DNA of 64,000 bases from Siphonodentalium dalli (Eukaryota; Mollusca; Scaphopoda; Gadilida; Siphonodentaliidae). Under the pieces are notes generated by a model. The model was not told where the DNA came from. It was given only the letters and a program-made list of their open reading frames with translations, and did not search any database. Positions 55,865 through 64,000 of this stretch are shown here, piece by piece (within the stretch, counting starts at the first letter, position 1; each line of letters begins with the position of its first letter). The stretch is from the NCBI GenBank assembly GCA_032622095.1, contig CP136066.1, positions 203,816,978 through 203,880,977 on the forward strand, given 5' to 3'. The position numbers and the translations under genes are program-made.

Positions 55865-56822
55865 TTTTAGCAGTGAGATATAAGTGATATCCCACTAGTG
55901 AGATATCGATTTCTCCCACCCCCTAAACACTTTAGCACAGGCAGCCAGTGTGAGATAGCTGGGTGAGATTTCCCTGTCTCACATAACACGTGACCATCTA
56001 TCTCACACCACCCACGTGACTGCTTTACCTATTTAATTAAGAGCCGGAACTAATTTAACTATCCGTCATCATGTTTTGTGTGAATTAAAACAGATAAAAA
56101 CAATGGCGACCAACCAGTTACGCTTCACGATTCAAGTAAATAAATACGGACGAATTCGTGGACGCTAATACAAATGGTGATAAGCCTCAACTGTTAATCA
56201 CGAAAAACCTTCAACATAACCTCACTTGTAGACACAGAGTTGCATATATAACATGAAATATAAACGACTAATTTGCGAACATATTCCATAAAACGGAAGA
56301 GCCCAAGCGAAACTGGTACCACTGGCATATTTCGTAACAGGTAAACAATAGCCGCTTCACAAATGACGAACGAAATAATTCCACATTCGAACAGTTGTCA
56401 TCGTTGCAATAAATCGTCGAACGCGTCTAACTAACATTTGTCTGTCATATATTCACATGTTTCCTTTTCTAAATGGTATCGATATGGTCATTTCCGATGA
56501 CAAACACGATTAGTCCAGTTGTATATACTTCATATCAATACGCGCGTTTCTGGGAATTTATGCAGGTGCAACGATGTGACGCATCCATGTCGTTTTCACA
56601 AGACCGTGTCGATTTCACTCTAACGTATTAACCCTGCGCGCACGGGTAACGCGCTTTGTTTATAGAGTATATACCATTGGTATATACCGACATCATCCCA
56701 GTTAATCACGAATATCGCATCAGATTTCTCTCCAGATATACCGTTACGAAGCTACTGGAATGTGCCAAAGATTGGTATAAAACAAAAAATCGGAATGTGG
56801 CTCTTGGGTTGGGAGAAAAATG
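55865..56822. other. Sequence rich in GTGAGATA words; no gene
   Basis: GTGAGATAT, CTCACA and ATCTCACACC words recur in both orientations from 55,870 to 56,010, then unassigned sequence. It may be one end of the foldback centred at 56,897. Confidence 0.45.
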
Positions 56823-56970
56823 ATCCATCATGACCTGGGGTGTGTGATGGAAAAATCTCACCCTCGGGGCCAGATATTTGGTCCGGACACTCGGCAAGCC
56901 TCGTGTCCGGCCCAAATATCTGGCCCCTCGGGTGAGATTTTTCCATCCCACACCCCAGGTCATGATGGAT
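56823..56970. repeat. Perfect-looking hairpin, arms ~65 bp
   Basis: ATCCATCATGACCTGGGGTG ... CACCCCAGGTCATGATGGAT. The arms include AAAATCTCACCC and GGCCAGATATTTGG. The short loop is around CTCGGCAAGCC. Frames across it are palindrome artefacts. Confidence 0.9.
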
Positions 56971-57063
56971 AATATTAATCTCACTGGTATTATTGCGCCG
57001 TATGGATCCTCATGTGTGTAGTCGGTTATACTTCATAGTGAATGATTTCCTGCACACATCATG

Positions 57064-57248
57064 TACTGACATTCATTGGGGGCCATCGGCAAGTAACGAA
57101 AGTATATACTAAATACAAAATCTAAACTTTTTGAGTGTTTTAAATATGGGACTATTTTTTTGGGCGTAATGTGTCAGCTTGAAATTTCTGATGTATTGAC
57201 ATTCATTGGGGGCCATAGGCAAGTAACTAAAGTATATAATAAACAGAA
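57064..57248. repeat. Two direct copies of a ~60-bp sequence beside the next hairpin
   Basis: TGACATTCATTGGGGGCCAT, GGCAAGTAACGAAAGTATAT at 57,068 and TTGACATTCATTGGGGGCCA at 57,195, the second running into the hairpin. Confidence 0.75.
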
Positions 57249-57400
57249 TATCCACACTTTTTCAGTGGATATGGGTTAAATCTCATTCGTGATGACAAAA
57301 CATTTGAATTTCCACTCGTGGCTTTAGCCACAAGTGGAAATTCAATGTTTTGTCATCACTCATGAGATATAACCCATATCCACTGAAAAAGTGTGGATAT
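57249..57400. repeat. Hairpin, arms ~70 bp
   Basis: TATCCACACTTTTTCAGTGG ... CCACTGAAAAAGTGTGGATA. Both arms contain CATTTGAATTTCCACTCGTG-type sequence; the loop is GGCTTTAGCC. Confidence 0.9.
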
Positions 57401-57796
57401 CCTCTATCTATCAATAATTCTTTAAATTAAGCTTTCTGGTTCATATTTCTGTACATATCGATTATTGTTATACACTTTAAAAACCTTCAATTGACTGGAA
57501 GAAATAAAGATATATTAATCCACTTATGTATGTTTACAGTTATAATATAATGCTTAAAAAGACTCTCTACCACTCCCCGGCAATATTTCCAACAACAATG
57601 TTCAGTCCTTCCCAAGAGAAAAATGCAGCAAGAAAAATACCCGTAATATAATCAAACAAAATATAGTTATGGGATAGACCATAATAGAATTGAGACAGAA
57701 AAGGATCAAAATAAATCTTCAAATAGTTCAATATTGAATCAATGATTACATTCACCATAATCCTGTTGCAAATTATAGTACCCGTGAATTGAAAAT

Positions 57797-57846
57797 TTCA
57801 TGTGTGTATGGTGTGTATGGGTGTGTATGGGTGTGTATGGGTGTGA
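57797..57846. repeat. Short GTGTGTATGG tandem repeat
   Basis: About four units of GGTGTGTATGG, a simple-sequence tract. Confidence 0.85.
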
Positions 57847-57915
57847 GAGCAATCACTCCTGTCTCAAAGGAAGGACTAGATCAACAACAAAAAATACCTA
57901 TAAAATTTGTTTTAA

Positions 57916-58307
57916 CCCTTTACCCAACAGAACGGCCGTGTGCCAATGCATTCTCTTATATATGCGAGTCGACCATAGGTCGCCTCGCATATATAAGAGA
58001 ATGCATTGGCTTAACACATTAAAAATTATAAAATTGTTAAAGAATGTAAGAAAAAATGGTAAAAAGTGTTAAAAAAAGATTTTTTTTAGGCCAATGCATT
58101 CTCTTATATATGCGAGGCGACCTATGGTCGACTCGCATATATAAGAGAATGCATTGGCACAGGGCATAACTGTAACTATCACAATGTGGTCAAGGAGCCG
58201 GTTCCAATGATATCCATATTTGTATGGTTCTATTGAGACAGACCGAAGATATTTTAGGCTGTTGAATCTTTATTTGGCCGGTTTTGGCCGGTTTGTTGGG
58301 TAAAGGG
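57916..58307. mobile_element. TTAA-A MITE in CPSF2 intron 3
   Basis: TTAA 57912-57915 at left, TTAT at right (one change). CCCTTTACCCAACAGAACGG, two complete hairpins, spacer, GGCCGGTTTTGGCCGGTTTG, TTGGGTAAAGGG. Confidence 0.92.
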
Positions 58308-59347
58308 TTATAGACATATTTGAATTATTATAATAAAAACTTATGTTACACATATACTACTTAAAGCGTTATAAAAATAGATTTTCCATCAAAATTGACA
58401 GAATGTTCATCAAAGGAAATTTAGAAGAAAATAGTTTTTTTTAAATGTCAGGAGTTCCTGTTGACTGGTCTCTCAAAATTATATAATACACTGCAGAAAT
58501 TACTTTATTGAAGATCAACGAAGAATTACTTGACGAGCAGGGTGTTAATGGAAAATATTAGATCAACGGGGGTTAAATCGATGGGGCATATCTGGGTGAT
58601 TGGCGATAGTAGTTCACATGTGATAAGCGTTGATTGATATTGACTCGATTCAGCACGAGTTTCTCGATTGTTCTAAAGTGTGCTTGAACACAAACAAGAT
58701 TTTAGCGCTCATTCTACGTTTAGCTTCTTATGTGCACGGTTGGGCCCACCCTCCCACCCATATTTAGTAACGTAGATAATTATTTGATTATATTGGCTTT
58801 TGAAAACGTTTATCATGAATGCATATGAGAATATGAAAAGTTGATCAATACATATGATAATATAGACTGCAAAAGTTTGTTTCATTGCATGATACATGTT
58901 TATAGTCTGACAGGTGTTTTGTGATTATTTAATAACACTATATATATGATGTGCACAGTTCATGTGAAGCAAATCGTTAACCTGAATTTCTAGATTAAAA
59001 CTTTGTTTATATAATTCGTAGTTGTTATTCTATAAATCATTTATGTTTGTTCGAGTGAAACAAGTTAAAACATAAAATACTTAATATTCACCCTTTAATT
59101 GTGTAATAATGACAAGAGTCACGCAAAATGAAAAATTCCAACATAGAAGGCTCAGTACATTATGATTTTACAACTGTTGTTGAGTCGTTTCCTGCCGAAG
59201 GCCGGGTAGGATGGTCGGACTGCAGTTTGCACGTCCCTTCACCCTTTCTTGATTTCTTCGATGAAAATCGATCGTTGTAGCTGTTGTTGCTGTTGTTGCG
59301 GAGGCTGGCTGGAGGCTGGCTGGAGGCAAAGTGAGGTTGATTTTTTT
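58308..59347. other. Intron sequence, no recognised feature
   Basis: About 1 kb of CPSF2 intron 3. Near 59,280-59,330 there are short GTTGTTGCTGTTGTTG and GAGGCTGGCTG tandem tracts just downstream of the lysine-rich frame. Confidence 0.5.
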
Positions 59348-59950
59348 TTAGCTTTTGCTGGTTGCTTTTAGCTTTTTTCTTTTCTTATGTTTCGGTGGTT
59401 CTCTGTGTATGGTTGAAAGTAGTTTCCTTGCTTTTTCTGATTCCTTTATACTTTCTGTTGCTGTCGCTTTTGATATCTTAATTGTATCTACTACTTCGGC
59501 GAGTAATTTAGCTGTTTCTTTTTTGTGGTTTTCTATCCATCGCCTGTTGGCTTCTTTTTCTTGTTCGGTTGTTGGTGTTGCCATAGGATAGGTAGGTGAA
59601 GGCTCCGGCTTATTGTATTCCGGAGTCTTCGGGATGAAGTCGGAGGTGTCCGCGTCTGGTCGTGGTGGAGATTCTATCACCTGTACAGACTGGGCAGAGA
59701 TCTCAGCTGTGTGGGAGGAGTCGACTGGTTTAGTTTCTGTCGCCTTCTTCTCTTTCCAAGCAGCTAATCTCTCGGCGTCTCTCTTTTTTCTTGATGGTGT
59801 TTTTTTCTTTTTCTTTTGGTGAGGTTTCAGGGCTGATTTTCCAGCCCGTTCCCGGTAGAGAGCCCTGAAAAGGGCTGTGCCGGGCCGGACTGGAAGTCCA
59901 TGATCAGCTGGTATCCGCCTTTGTGAGCGTGGAGTGACCAGCTCACACAA
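59348..59950 (-). pseudogene. Lysine-rich 200-codon open frame without ATG, in CPSF2 intron 3
   Basis: An open frame of about 200 codons on the minus strand (same strand as CPSF2). The in-frame stop upstream is at about 59,989 and no ATG lies near the 5' end; the first codon used for this call is TTG. The first in-frame Met comes around residue 123 (MATPTTEQEKEANRRW). The frame contains PADHGLPVRPGTALFRALY, then HQKKKKKTPSRKKRDAERLA, a Ser/Pro/Thr-rich stretch (IPKTPEYNKPEPSPTYPM), a helical charged segment and a basic tail (PKHKKRKKLK). Composition and length look more like real or recently real coding sequence than the AT-rich surroundings. I do not recognise the family with certainty. Basic TPSR-RD-ERL segments recall gag-like or uncharacterised retroelement proteins of marine invertebrates, but this is inference. 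It may be a decayed mobile-element gene or an exon. Confidence 0.35.
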
Positions 59951-60264
59951 GGTGTGACATGCATGGAGTCCAGCATTGCAGTGACACTAATTGGAATAAG
60001 CGGTGGCGTAGTCATCCTGAGAGGTGGCGATCCAAGCTCTCTGGAGGTCCAACTTAATGAATGTGATTGTGTGTGTGATGATTTTACAACAAAAAAGTTG
60101 TTTGAATATAGGCAATTTAACACTGAAAGTATGCACAGATATCAAATTAGGTTGAACAAAACATATTAATTGCTGCAAGCGACCGACTCAGTTGCTGATT
60201 GGTAGAAAATATCTAATAATTATTTGATTGACAGCTGTGGAAGAGCCATTGTTTATCTTCTCAC

Positions 60265-60370
60265 CTTTGAGATTAATTGTTTGAGAATACTTCAGCTGGA
60301 TTATTTTATCAAATGCTGAGTCGACATCATCCAGGGTAAATATGTCAAATTCTTCAGTATTATGTCGAGA
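60265..60370 (-). CDS. CPSF2: CPSF2 coding exon 3
   Basis: 106 bp, acceptor CTTGTTTCAG and donor AAAG|GTGAG. It encodes [20 protein letters not shown] followed by [15 protein letters not shown], then one base of a Gly codon. The family sequence I recall here is [20 protein letters not shown]. The segment follows the inactive metal-site region of the metallo-beta-lactamase domain. Intron 2 upstream is 865 bp and is mostly the 54-bp minisatellite. Intron 3 downstream is about 7.2 kb. Confidence 0.95.
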
Positions 60371-60555
60371 CTGAAACAAGATTTATGAAATAATAAGTCT
60401 ATGAACCGGCTAGGTATACAAAATGTTAAACTAGAAATAGAATTGACATTTTCGAAGGGTAATGAATGTAATAAATATCTTAGTGTATAAATGTCTAACA
60501 AGCCCCCATATTTGGAAACTGGAACAAGGGTTATTTCTTAAATATTTTACATAAC

Positions 60556-61205
60556 ACATTCAACCCATATTATATGCTGGAACATTACAATATATGAGAA
60601 TTTTGATGCCACATCCAACCCATATTATATGCTGGAACATTACAATATATGAATATTTTATGCCACATCCAACCCATATTATATGCTGGAACATTACAAT
60701 ATATGAATATTTGATGCCACATCCAACCCATATTATATGCTGGAACATTACAATATATGAATATTTGATGCCACATCCAACCCATATTATACGCTGGAAC
60801 ATTACAATATATGAATATTTGATGCCACATCCAACCCATATTATATGCTAGAACATTACAATATATGAATATTTGATGCCACATCCAACCCATATTATAT
60901 GCTGGAACATTACAATATATGAATATTTTATGCCACATCCAACCCATATTATATGCTGGAACATTACAATATATGAATATTTGATGCCACATCCAACCCA
61001 TATTATATGCTGGAACATTACAATATATGAATATTTGATGCCACATCCAACCCATATTATATGCTGGAACATTACAATATATGAATATTAGATGCCACAT
61101 CCAACCCATATTATATGCTGGAACATTACAATATATGATAATTTGATGCCACATCCAACCCATATTATATGCTGGAACATTACAATATATGAGAATTTGA
61201 TGCCA
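60556..61205 (-). repeat. 54-bp minisatellite in CPSF2 intron 2, about 12 copies, resembling exon 2
   Basis: About twelve head-to-tail copies of a 54-bp unit (plus strand around CATCCAACCCATATTATATG, then CTGGAACATTACAATATATG). Copies are nearly identical. On the minus strand each unit reads [18 protein letters not shown]. Because 54 is a multiple of three, all copies stay in one frame, and that frame is continuous with exon 2. Exon 2 contains [13 protein letters not shown] at the corresponding place. My hand alignment of 58 exon bases with one unit plus 3 bp gives about 41 matches, 16 mismatches and one gap. The array starts about 30 bp past the exon 2 donor and ends about 185 bp before exon 3. 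Confidence 0.93.
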
Positions 61206-61235
61206 CATTAAATAATAGATTATTTGGTTGCATAC

Positions 61236-61395
61236 CTGATAAATATCATACATGAACATCTGGCCCATCTTGTACACTGGAACAGTGGCATATATAGGAC
61301 ATGTGATGGCACATTTACCGACTAGGTAGGGTAACGATCCGAGGTGTATGTTGTCTGGATATGTTAGCAGTATAGCATCTATAGTTGGTAAGTTT
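61236..61395 (-). CDS. CPSF2: CPSF2 coding exon 2 (degenerate metallo-beta-lactamase motif)
   Basis: 160 bp, acceptor TTGTTCCAG and donor CAG|GTATGC. The first base completes the Lys codon from exon 1. It encodes 53 further residues, including [20 protein letters not shown] and [20 protein letters not shown], closely matching CPSF2. This is where the active nuclease relative CPSF73 carries HxHxDH. CPSF2 proteins are known to have lost the full motif and to be catalytically inactive. Here the position usually written Ser-His-Pro-Asp in vertebrate CPSF2 reads Thr-Tyr-Pro-Asp, so even the first His is gone. The open frame continues past the donor without a stop into the 54-bp repeat array of intron 2, which itself resembles the 3' part of this exon. 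The 5' end of the exon is duplicated in intron 1 near 62,079. Confidence 0.95.
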
Positions 61396-62310
61396 CTGGA
61401 ACAAATAGCATTGGTGTTATATAATAATATACATATTAATTCTTTCATGATGGGAGCAGCATTAAATAACCTGTACCAGCGCATTCTCTTATATATGCGA
61501 GTCTCCCATTGGGAGCCTCGCATATATAAGAGAATCCACTGGCTTACAAGGTCAAGGTAAATATTGATAGGCCAATGTATTCTCTTATATATATATGAGG
61601 CTCCCTATTAGTCCAGGCACATTAGACATGAAAGGGGAAAAGTAAGGAAATAAATCGTGGAAAGCTGATTTTTTTTTAGTTTTTAAGCCATATCATCGCG
61701 GACGTGACACGAAAAGTCCCCTAAAATCAGAGTTGAGCTTTCTGAGTTAAACCATTTTTTCCATATAAAAAAACTAACTTTTATATTTTTCACAATCATG
61801 GGAATAATGGGATGCTATAACAATTTTTCAGCCAAAACATATACCAAATGTACTCAATATTGTTCAATACACAATTCTCAAATCAGAGATACAAATTCAA
61901 CATGGGGATTTGAATGAATTTCGCAGATATGGATATAAAATAACATAATGACCCCAAAACATTACGCTTTTTTCAGACAAACTCTCGTATTCGATGTCAA
62001 ATTTCTCAGGCTACTCATTACGTAGGCGCGAGCAATTTGTTTTAAAAACATAACCCTACCCCCTAAACTGGCTCTCGTCATCTATAGTTGGTAAGTTTCT
62101 GGAACAAATAACATTGGTGTTATGTAATAATATACATATTAATCCTTTCATGATGGGAGCAGCATCCTGTACCAGTGCATTCTCTTCTATATGCGAGTCT
62201 CCCATGGGGAGCCTCGCATATATAAGAGAATCCACTGGCTTACAAGGTCAAGGTAAATATTGTTAGGCCAATGTATTCTCTTATATATATGAGGCTCCCT
62301 ATGGGAGGCT
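61377..62310. repeat. Duplicated block: 5' end of exon 2 plus intron 1 sequence
   Basis: The stretch CATCTATAGTTGGTAAGTTT and the following ~230 bp occur at 61,377-61,607 (the last 19 bases of the minus-strand reading belong to exon 2, the rest is intron 1) and again at 62,079-62,310. Both carry the start of a TTAA-B MITE inserted at the same TTAA. The second copy therefore contains the splice acceptor and about 18 bases of exon 2 without the rest. Sequence between the copies (61,608-62,078) is not recognised. Confidence 0.85.
61440..61607. mobile_element. TTAA-B MITE, truncated
   Basis: Begins at TTAA (61,436-61,439) with TTCTTTCATGATGGGAGC. It carries one complete GCATTCTCTTATATATGCGAG hairpin with the TCTCCCATTGGGAGCC centre, the TTACAAGGTCAAGGTAAATA linker and part of the second hairpin, then stops at GAGGCTCCCTATTA. 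Confidence 0.85.
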
Positions 62311-62379
62311 CACATTTATAAGAGAATGCATTGGCACAGGGTTTTCACAAATTTTCAGGAAGCTCCAATCATGGAAGGG
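62143..62379. mobile_element. TTAA-B MITE, full length, in CPSF2 intron 1
   Basis: Flanked on the left by TTAA (62,139-62,142) and on the right by CTAA (one change). It has two oppositely oriented hairpins around the GGTCAAGGTAAATATTG linker and ends AAGCTCCAATCATGGAAGGG. Confidence 0.88.
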
Positions 62380-62565
62380 CTAATTGAATCATCTAGAGGT
62401 GGGACTGCCCCAGTGGACCTAAAGATGACACAGTTAACTATTGTCTATGTCTTTAAATTTTACTGAATCAGAAGAAACTGGAGTGCGGGAGATGGGTTGG
62501 ATTTCGGGACACTCCCGCATAAATCTGGAAAGTAAACAGGTCCATCTGTATGGAATATAGCTTAC

Positions 62566-62738
62566 TTTTCTAGCTCCTTCATAAAGTCCATATCAAAATC
62601 CTCATTCCAGCCACAGTCTAAAAGGAACTTAAACTCGTCAACTTGCAGAATATAGCATGGAGGCGATTCATCTTTGGCACCAGATAAAACATGCAATCTA
62701 ATTATAGAAGTCATCTTTGTATATTAGGTACTTGAAAC
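62566..62738 (-). CDS. CPSF2: CPSF2 coding exon 1 (N-terminus), start codon at 62,714
   Basis: First coding exon of cleavage and polyadenylation specificity factor subunit 2 (CPSF100), which works with CPSF73 and symplekin in the nuclear complex that cuts pre-mRNA 3' ends. The ATG lies at 62,714-62,712 and 49 full codons follow, beginning [19 protein letters not shown] and containing [14 protein letters not shown]. This matches the CPSF2 N-terminus as I remember it (MTSIIKLTTLSG..., LLQVDEFRFLLDCGWDE). The exon ends after two bases of a Lys codon at a GTAAGC donor (62,565). The start is chosen because it coincides with the conserved family start. Upstream, TTCTTTTCAG at 62,739-62,748 looks like a splice acceptor, so a non-coding 5' exon probably lies further to the right. 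The spliced phase to exon 2 is exact. Confidence 0.95.
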
Positions 62739-62761
62739 CTGAAAAGAACATAGACATTAGC

Positions 62762-63923
62762 TAGCCTGAATTTGGTGTGTCTGACATTTGCAGAATGAGT
62801 TCCCCAGAGGGGGGAATTTAGTGACGATATCCCACAGTGGGCTAGCACCACCAAATTCGCCCTCTTGAGGACCTCAAATGCTATGGGAGACCTAGGATCA
62901 GATTGAACTTCCCTAGTTGAAGTTGGTGATGTTCACCCATTGGGGACCCCGATTATGCAATTTAATTTCTGAAAATTAGGGGATATAGAAACTGAACAGA
63001 AGGGAAAAAGTAACTAAACACAATGTTAATTTGAGACTGTAGATTCTTCCCATAAGATGTTGTGCAGGATAGCATCACTAAATTCACCCTCTGGAGCGGT
63101 GCACGACTGTTCGTTTTAATCCAACTGGTCCACGCGACATACAGTCCACGCGACATATTGCCGTAGGGACATAATGGCTCAGCGACCTTTTGTCTACGCG
63201 ACACTTGGGTAATCCGACACTATGTCTATAGAGTGTTTGTCTTTGTGGGCAACTGGTCTCAATTAGCTCAGTAACTGTGAATTGCCATTACTTTTGGAGT
63301 AGACTTTATATTATTGTTTTATGGAATTATAACGCCAGCATATTGTTGGTGCAAAATTTGTTTTAAGTCCCCAATCATTCGTCATATATTTTTATGAGTG
63401 GGTGGCGTAATTAAATCCCCCAATTAACTGAGTGTGTATATGAGTGGTCGTTTTCCAAATGACTTCATAAGTTCACAATCATGATGGAACCTAGCACATA
63501 TACCGCTAAAGTCATTCTCTCTCAACATAGATGGAAAAACTTATTCATAAGGGCTATTCCTATTCCGTAAGTTACACACGTAATTCTTCAGTATATTGGA
63601 GATGCCAGGACTGAACGTGCAGTGGGCGACTTATTCGAAATGGGAAAATGTTCCAAATTACATTTGCCAAGTGCGTATTTTCAATATTCATAATTATAAA
63701 GTTTGTCTTAATTTTGTCTAAATAATAAGACATGTTGTCTTACGACTTAGTGACGTGAAGACCAGATGTGCCTCCGGCAAATTGTCGTATAGACAGCCTG
63801 TCGTTGAAGACATTTTGTCGTAGCTGCAAAGTGTCAATAAGACGAGTTGTCATAAGACGAGGTGTCATACACCCCTCTGGAGACCTCATTCTGAAAATGT
63901 CAGGCACACTATTTCCAGGCTTG
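62762..63923. mobile_element. hAT-A MITE split by a second insertion, upstream of CPSF2 exon 1
   Basis: The left part (62,762-63,096) has the first hairpin (CAGAATGAGTTCCCCAGAGG), the middle spacer and most of the second hairpin. The remainder, CTCATTCTGAAAATGTCAGG to CCAGGCTTG, is found at 63,873-63,923. The interruption is 63,097-63,872. Confidence 0.85.
63097..63872. mobile_element. 776-bp insertion in hAT-A, flanked by a 10-bp direct repeat
   Basis: The hAT-A hairpin sequence CCCTCTGGAG appears on both sides (63,087-63,096 and 63,873-63,882), as expected for a target-site duplication. The interior has degenerate repeats of a GTCGTAnnGACA / CCACGCGACATA type near both ends and AT-rich sequence in between, with no coding capacity. 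I see no clean terminal inverted repeat. A 9-11 bp duplication would fit Mutator-like elements, but the class is unresolved. Confidence 0.65.
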
Positions 63924-64000
63924 AATATGGGAGGAATAAAGTGTTATGTCTAACAATACCTTTATCTTTGGATACAGATCCTTGACTCATTAATTAATAT

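Larger units (their letters stand above)
43516..62714 (-). other. CPSF2: CPSF2 gene, 5' half: eight coding exons and seven introns
   Basis: The coding span runs right to left. Intron lengths are about 1,170, 865, 7,159, 2,010, 3,487, 433 and 3,103 bp, all GT-AG. All junction phases agree (2, 0, 1, 2, 1, 0, 0), so the gene looks intact as far as it goes. Repeats by intron: intron 1 has two TTAA-B copies and a copied piece of exon 2. Intron 2 has the 54-bp array. Intron 3 has a TTAA-A element, hairpins and a lysine-rich frame. Intron 4 has TA-hairpin and hAT-A elements. Intron 5 has the 76-bp array and a Mutator-like element. Intron 7 has a hAT-A element and a bivalve-type tandem repeat. Confidence 0.93.

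Noticed and set aside
60585-61523. 312-codon minus-strand frame as a stand-alone gene
   Set aside because: Its 5' part is CPSF2 exon 2 and flanking intron and its 3' part the 54-bp array. The exon 2 donor and the exon 3 join are clear. Only the array-exon similarity is kept as a finding.
63962-64000. Non-coding first exon of CPSF2 at the window edge (AAAG|GTATTG donor-like)
   Set aside because: Only a weak donor match. The acceptor at 62,739 implies an upstream exon, but its location cannot be fixed from this window.

Overview
This window is animal nuclear DNA, most likely from a bivalve mollusc. The evidence is AT-rich non-coding sequence, spliced GT-AG introns, a conserved metazoan gene, and several repeat types that I recall from bivalve genomes: diverged 150-160 bp tandem repeats ending in GACGGACGGACG runs, and 'AAAAAGGGGGATAACTCC' fragments. 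The phylum assignment is inference. There are no bacterial genes, operons or CRISPR arrays. Most open reading frames in the window are accidental products of palindromic or tandem repeats.

Gene content. One gene is certain: the 5' half of CPSF2 (CPSF100, a subunit of the pre-mRNA 3'-end cleavage and polyadenylation machinery) on the minus strand. Eight coding exons lie between 62,714 and 43,516. Their splice phases all join correctly and give about 324 residues, the start codon through the metallo-beta-lactamase region into the beta-CASP region. The second half was not found in the remaining 43.5 kb. Intron 3 holds a lysine-rich 200-codon frame without an ATG (59,348-59,950). A small non-autonomous transposon at 13,938-14,601 carries a short Myb/SANT-like frame. 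I support no other protein gene.

Repeat content, with the names used below. (1) TA-hairpin: a Tc1/mariner-like MITE of about 215 bp with ends CAGTAATGC..., TA target duplication and two ~100 bp arms. (2) TTAA families: piggyBac-like MITEs flanked by TTAA and mostly beginning CCCTT, with unrelated interiors. They are A (CCCTTTACCCAACA), B (CCCTTCCATGACTGGAGC), C (CCCTTTGAGTGCCAG), D (CCCTTTGGCGAGTAG), E (CCCTTTCTATACTAA), F (CCCTCAGTGACGTC) and G (CTCTTTCGTTGCCAG). (3) hAT-A: ends CAAGCCT...AGGCTTG, 8-bp target duplications and two ~85 bp hairpins. (4) Single copies of a PIF/Harbinger-like element (TTA duplication), a second hAT-like element (8-bp duplication), a possible Mutator-like element (11-bp duplication), an element with a 10-bp direct repeat, and a tRNA-derived SINE. 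Families A and B, and some chimeras, share a ~68 bp hairpin built on GCATTCTCTTATATATGCGAG, usually present twice in opposite orientation.

Layout. 1-4.5 kb: nested MITEs. 4.7-6.8 kb: 49-bp minisatellite. 7-9.6 kb: TTAA elements, one expanded into a 48-bp array. 10-14.6 kb: MITEs and a nested Harbinger-like element. 15.4-16.6 kb: 59-bp array. 17.5-21 kb: TTAA elements and a 32-bp array. 21-29 kb: local duplications and MITEs. 29.8-32.8 kb: complex repeat split by a hAT element. 32.8-42.2 kb: duplicated blocks and MITEs. 43.5-62.7 kb: CPSF2, whose introns hold the 76-bp and 54-bp arrays. 62.8-64 kb: an interrupted hAT-A element.

The most interesting observation is in CPSF2 intron 2. The 54-bp (18-codon) minisatellite at 60,556-61,205 aligns in the same reading frame with the adjacent exon 2 and appears to be an amplified, diverged copy of part of that exon.
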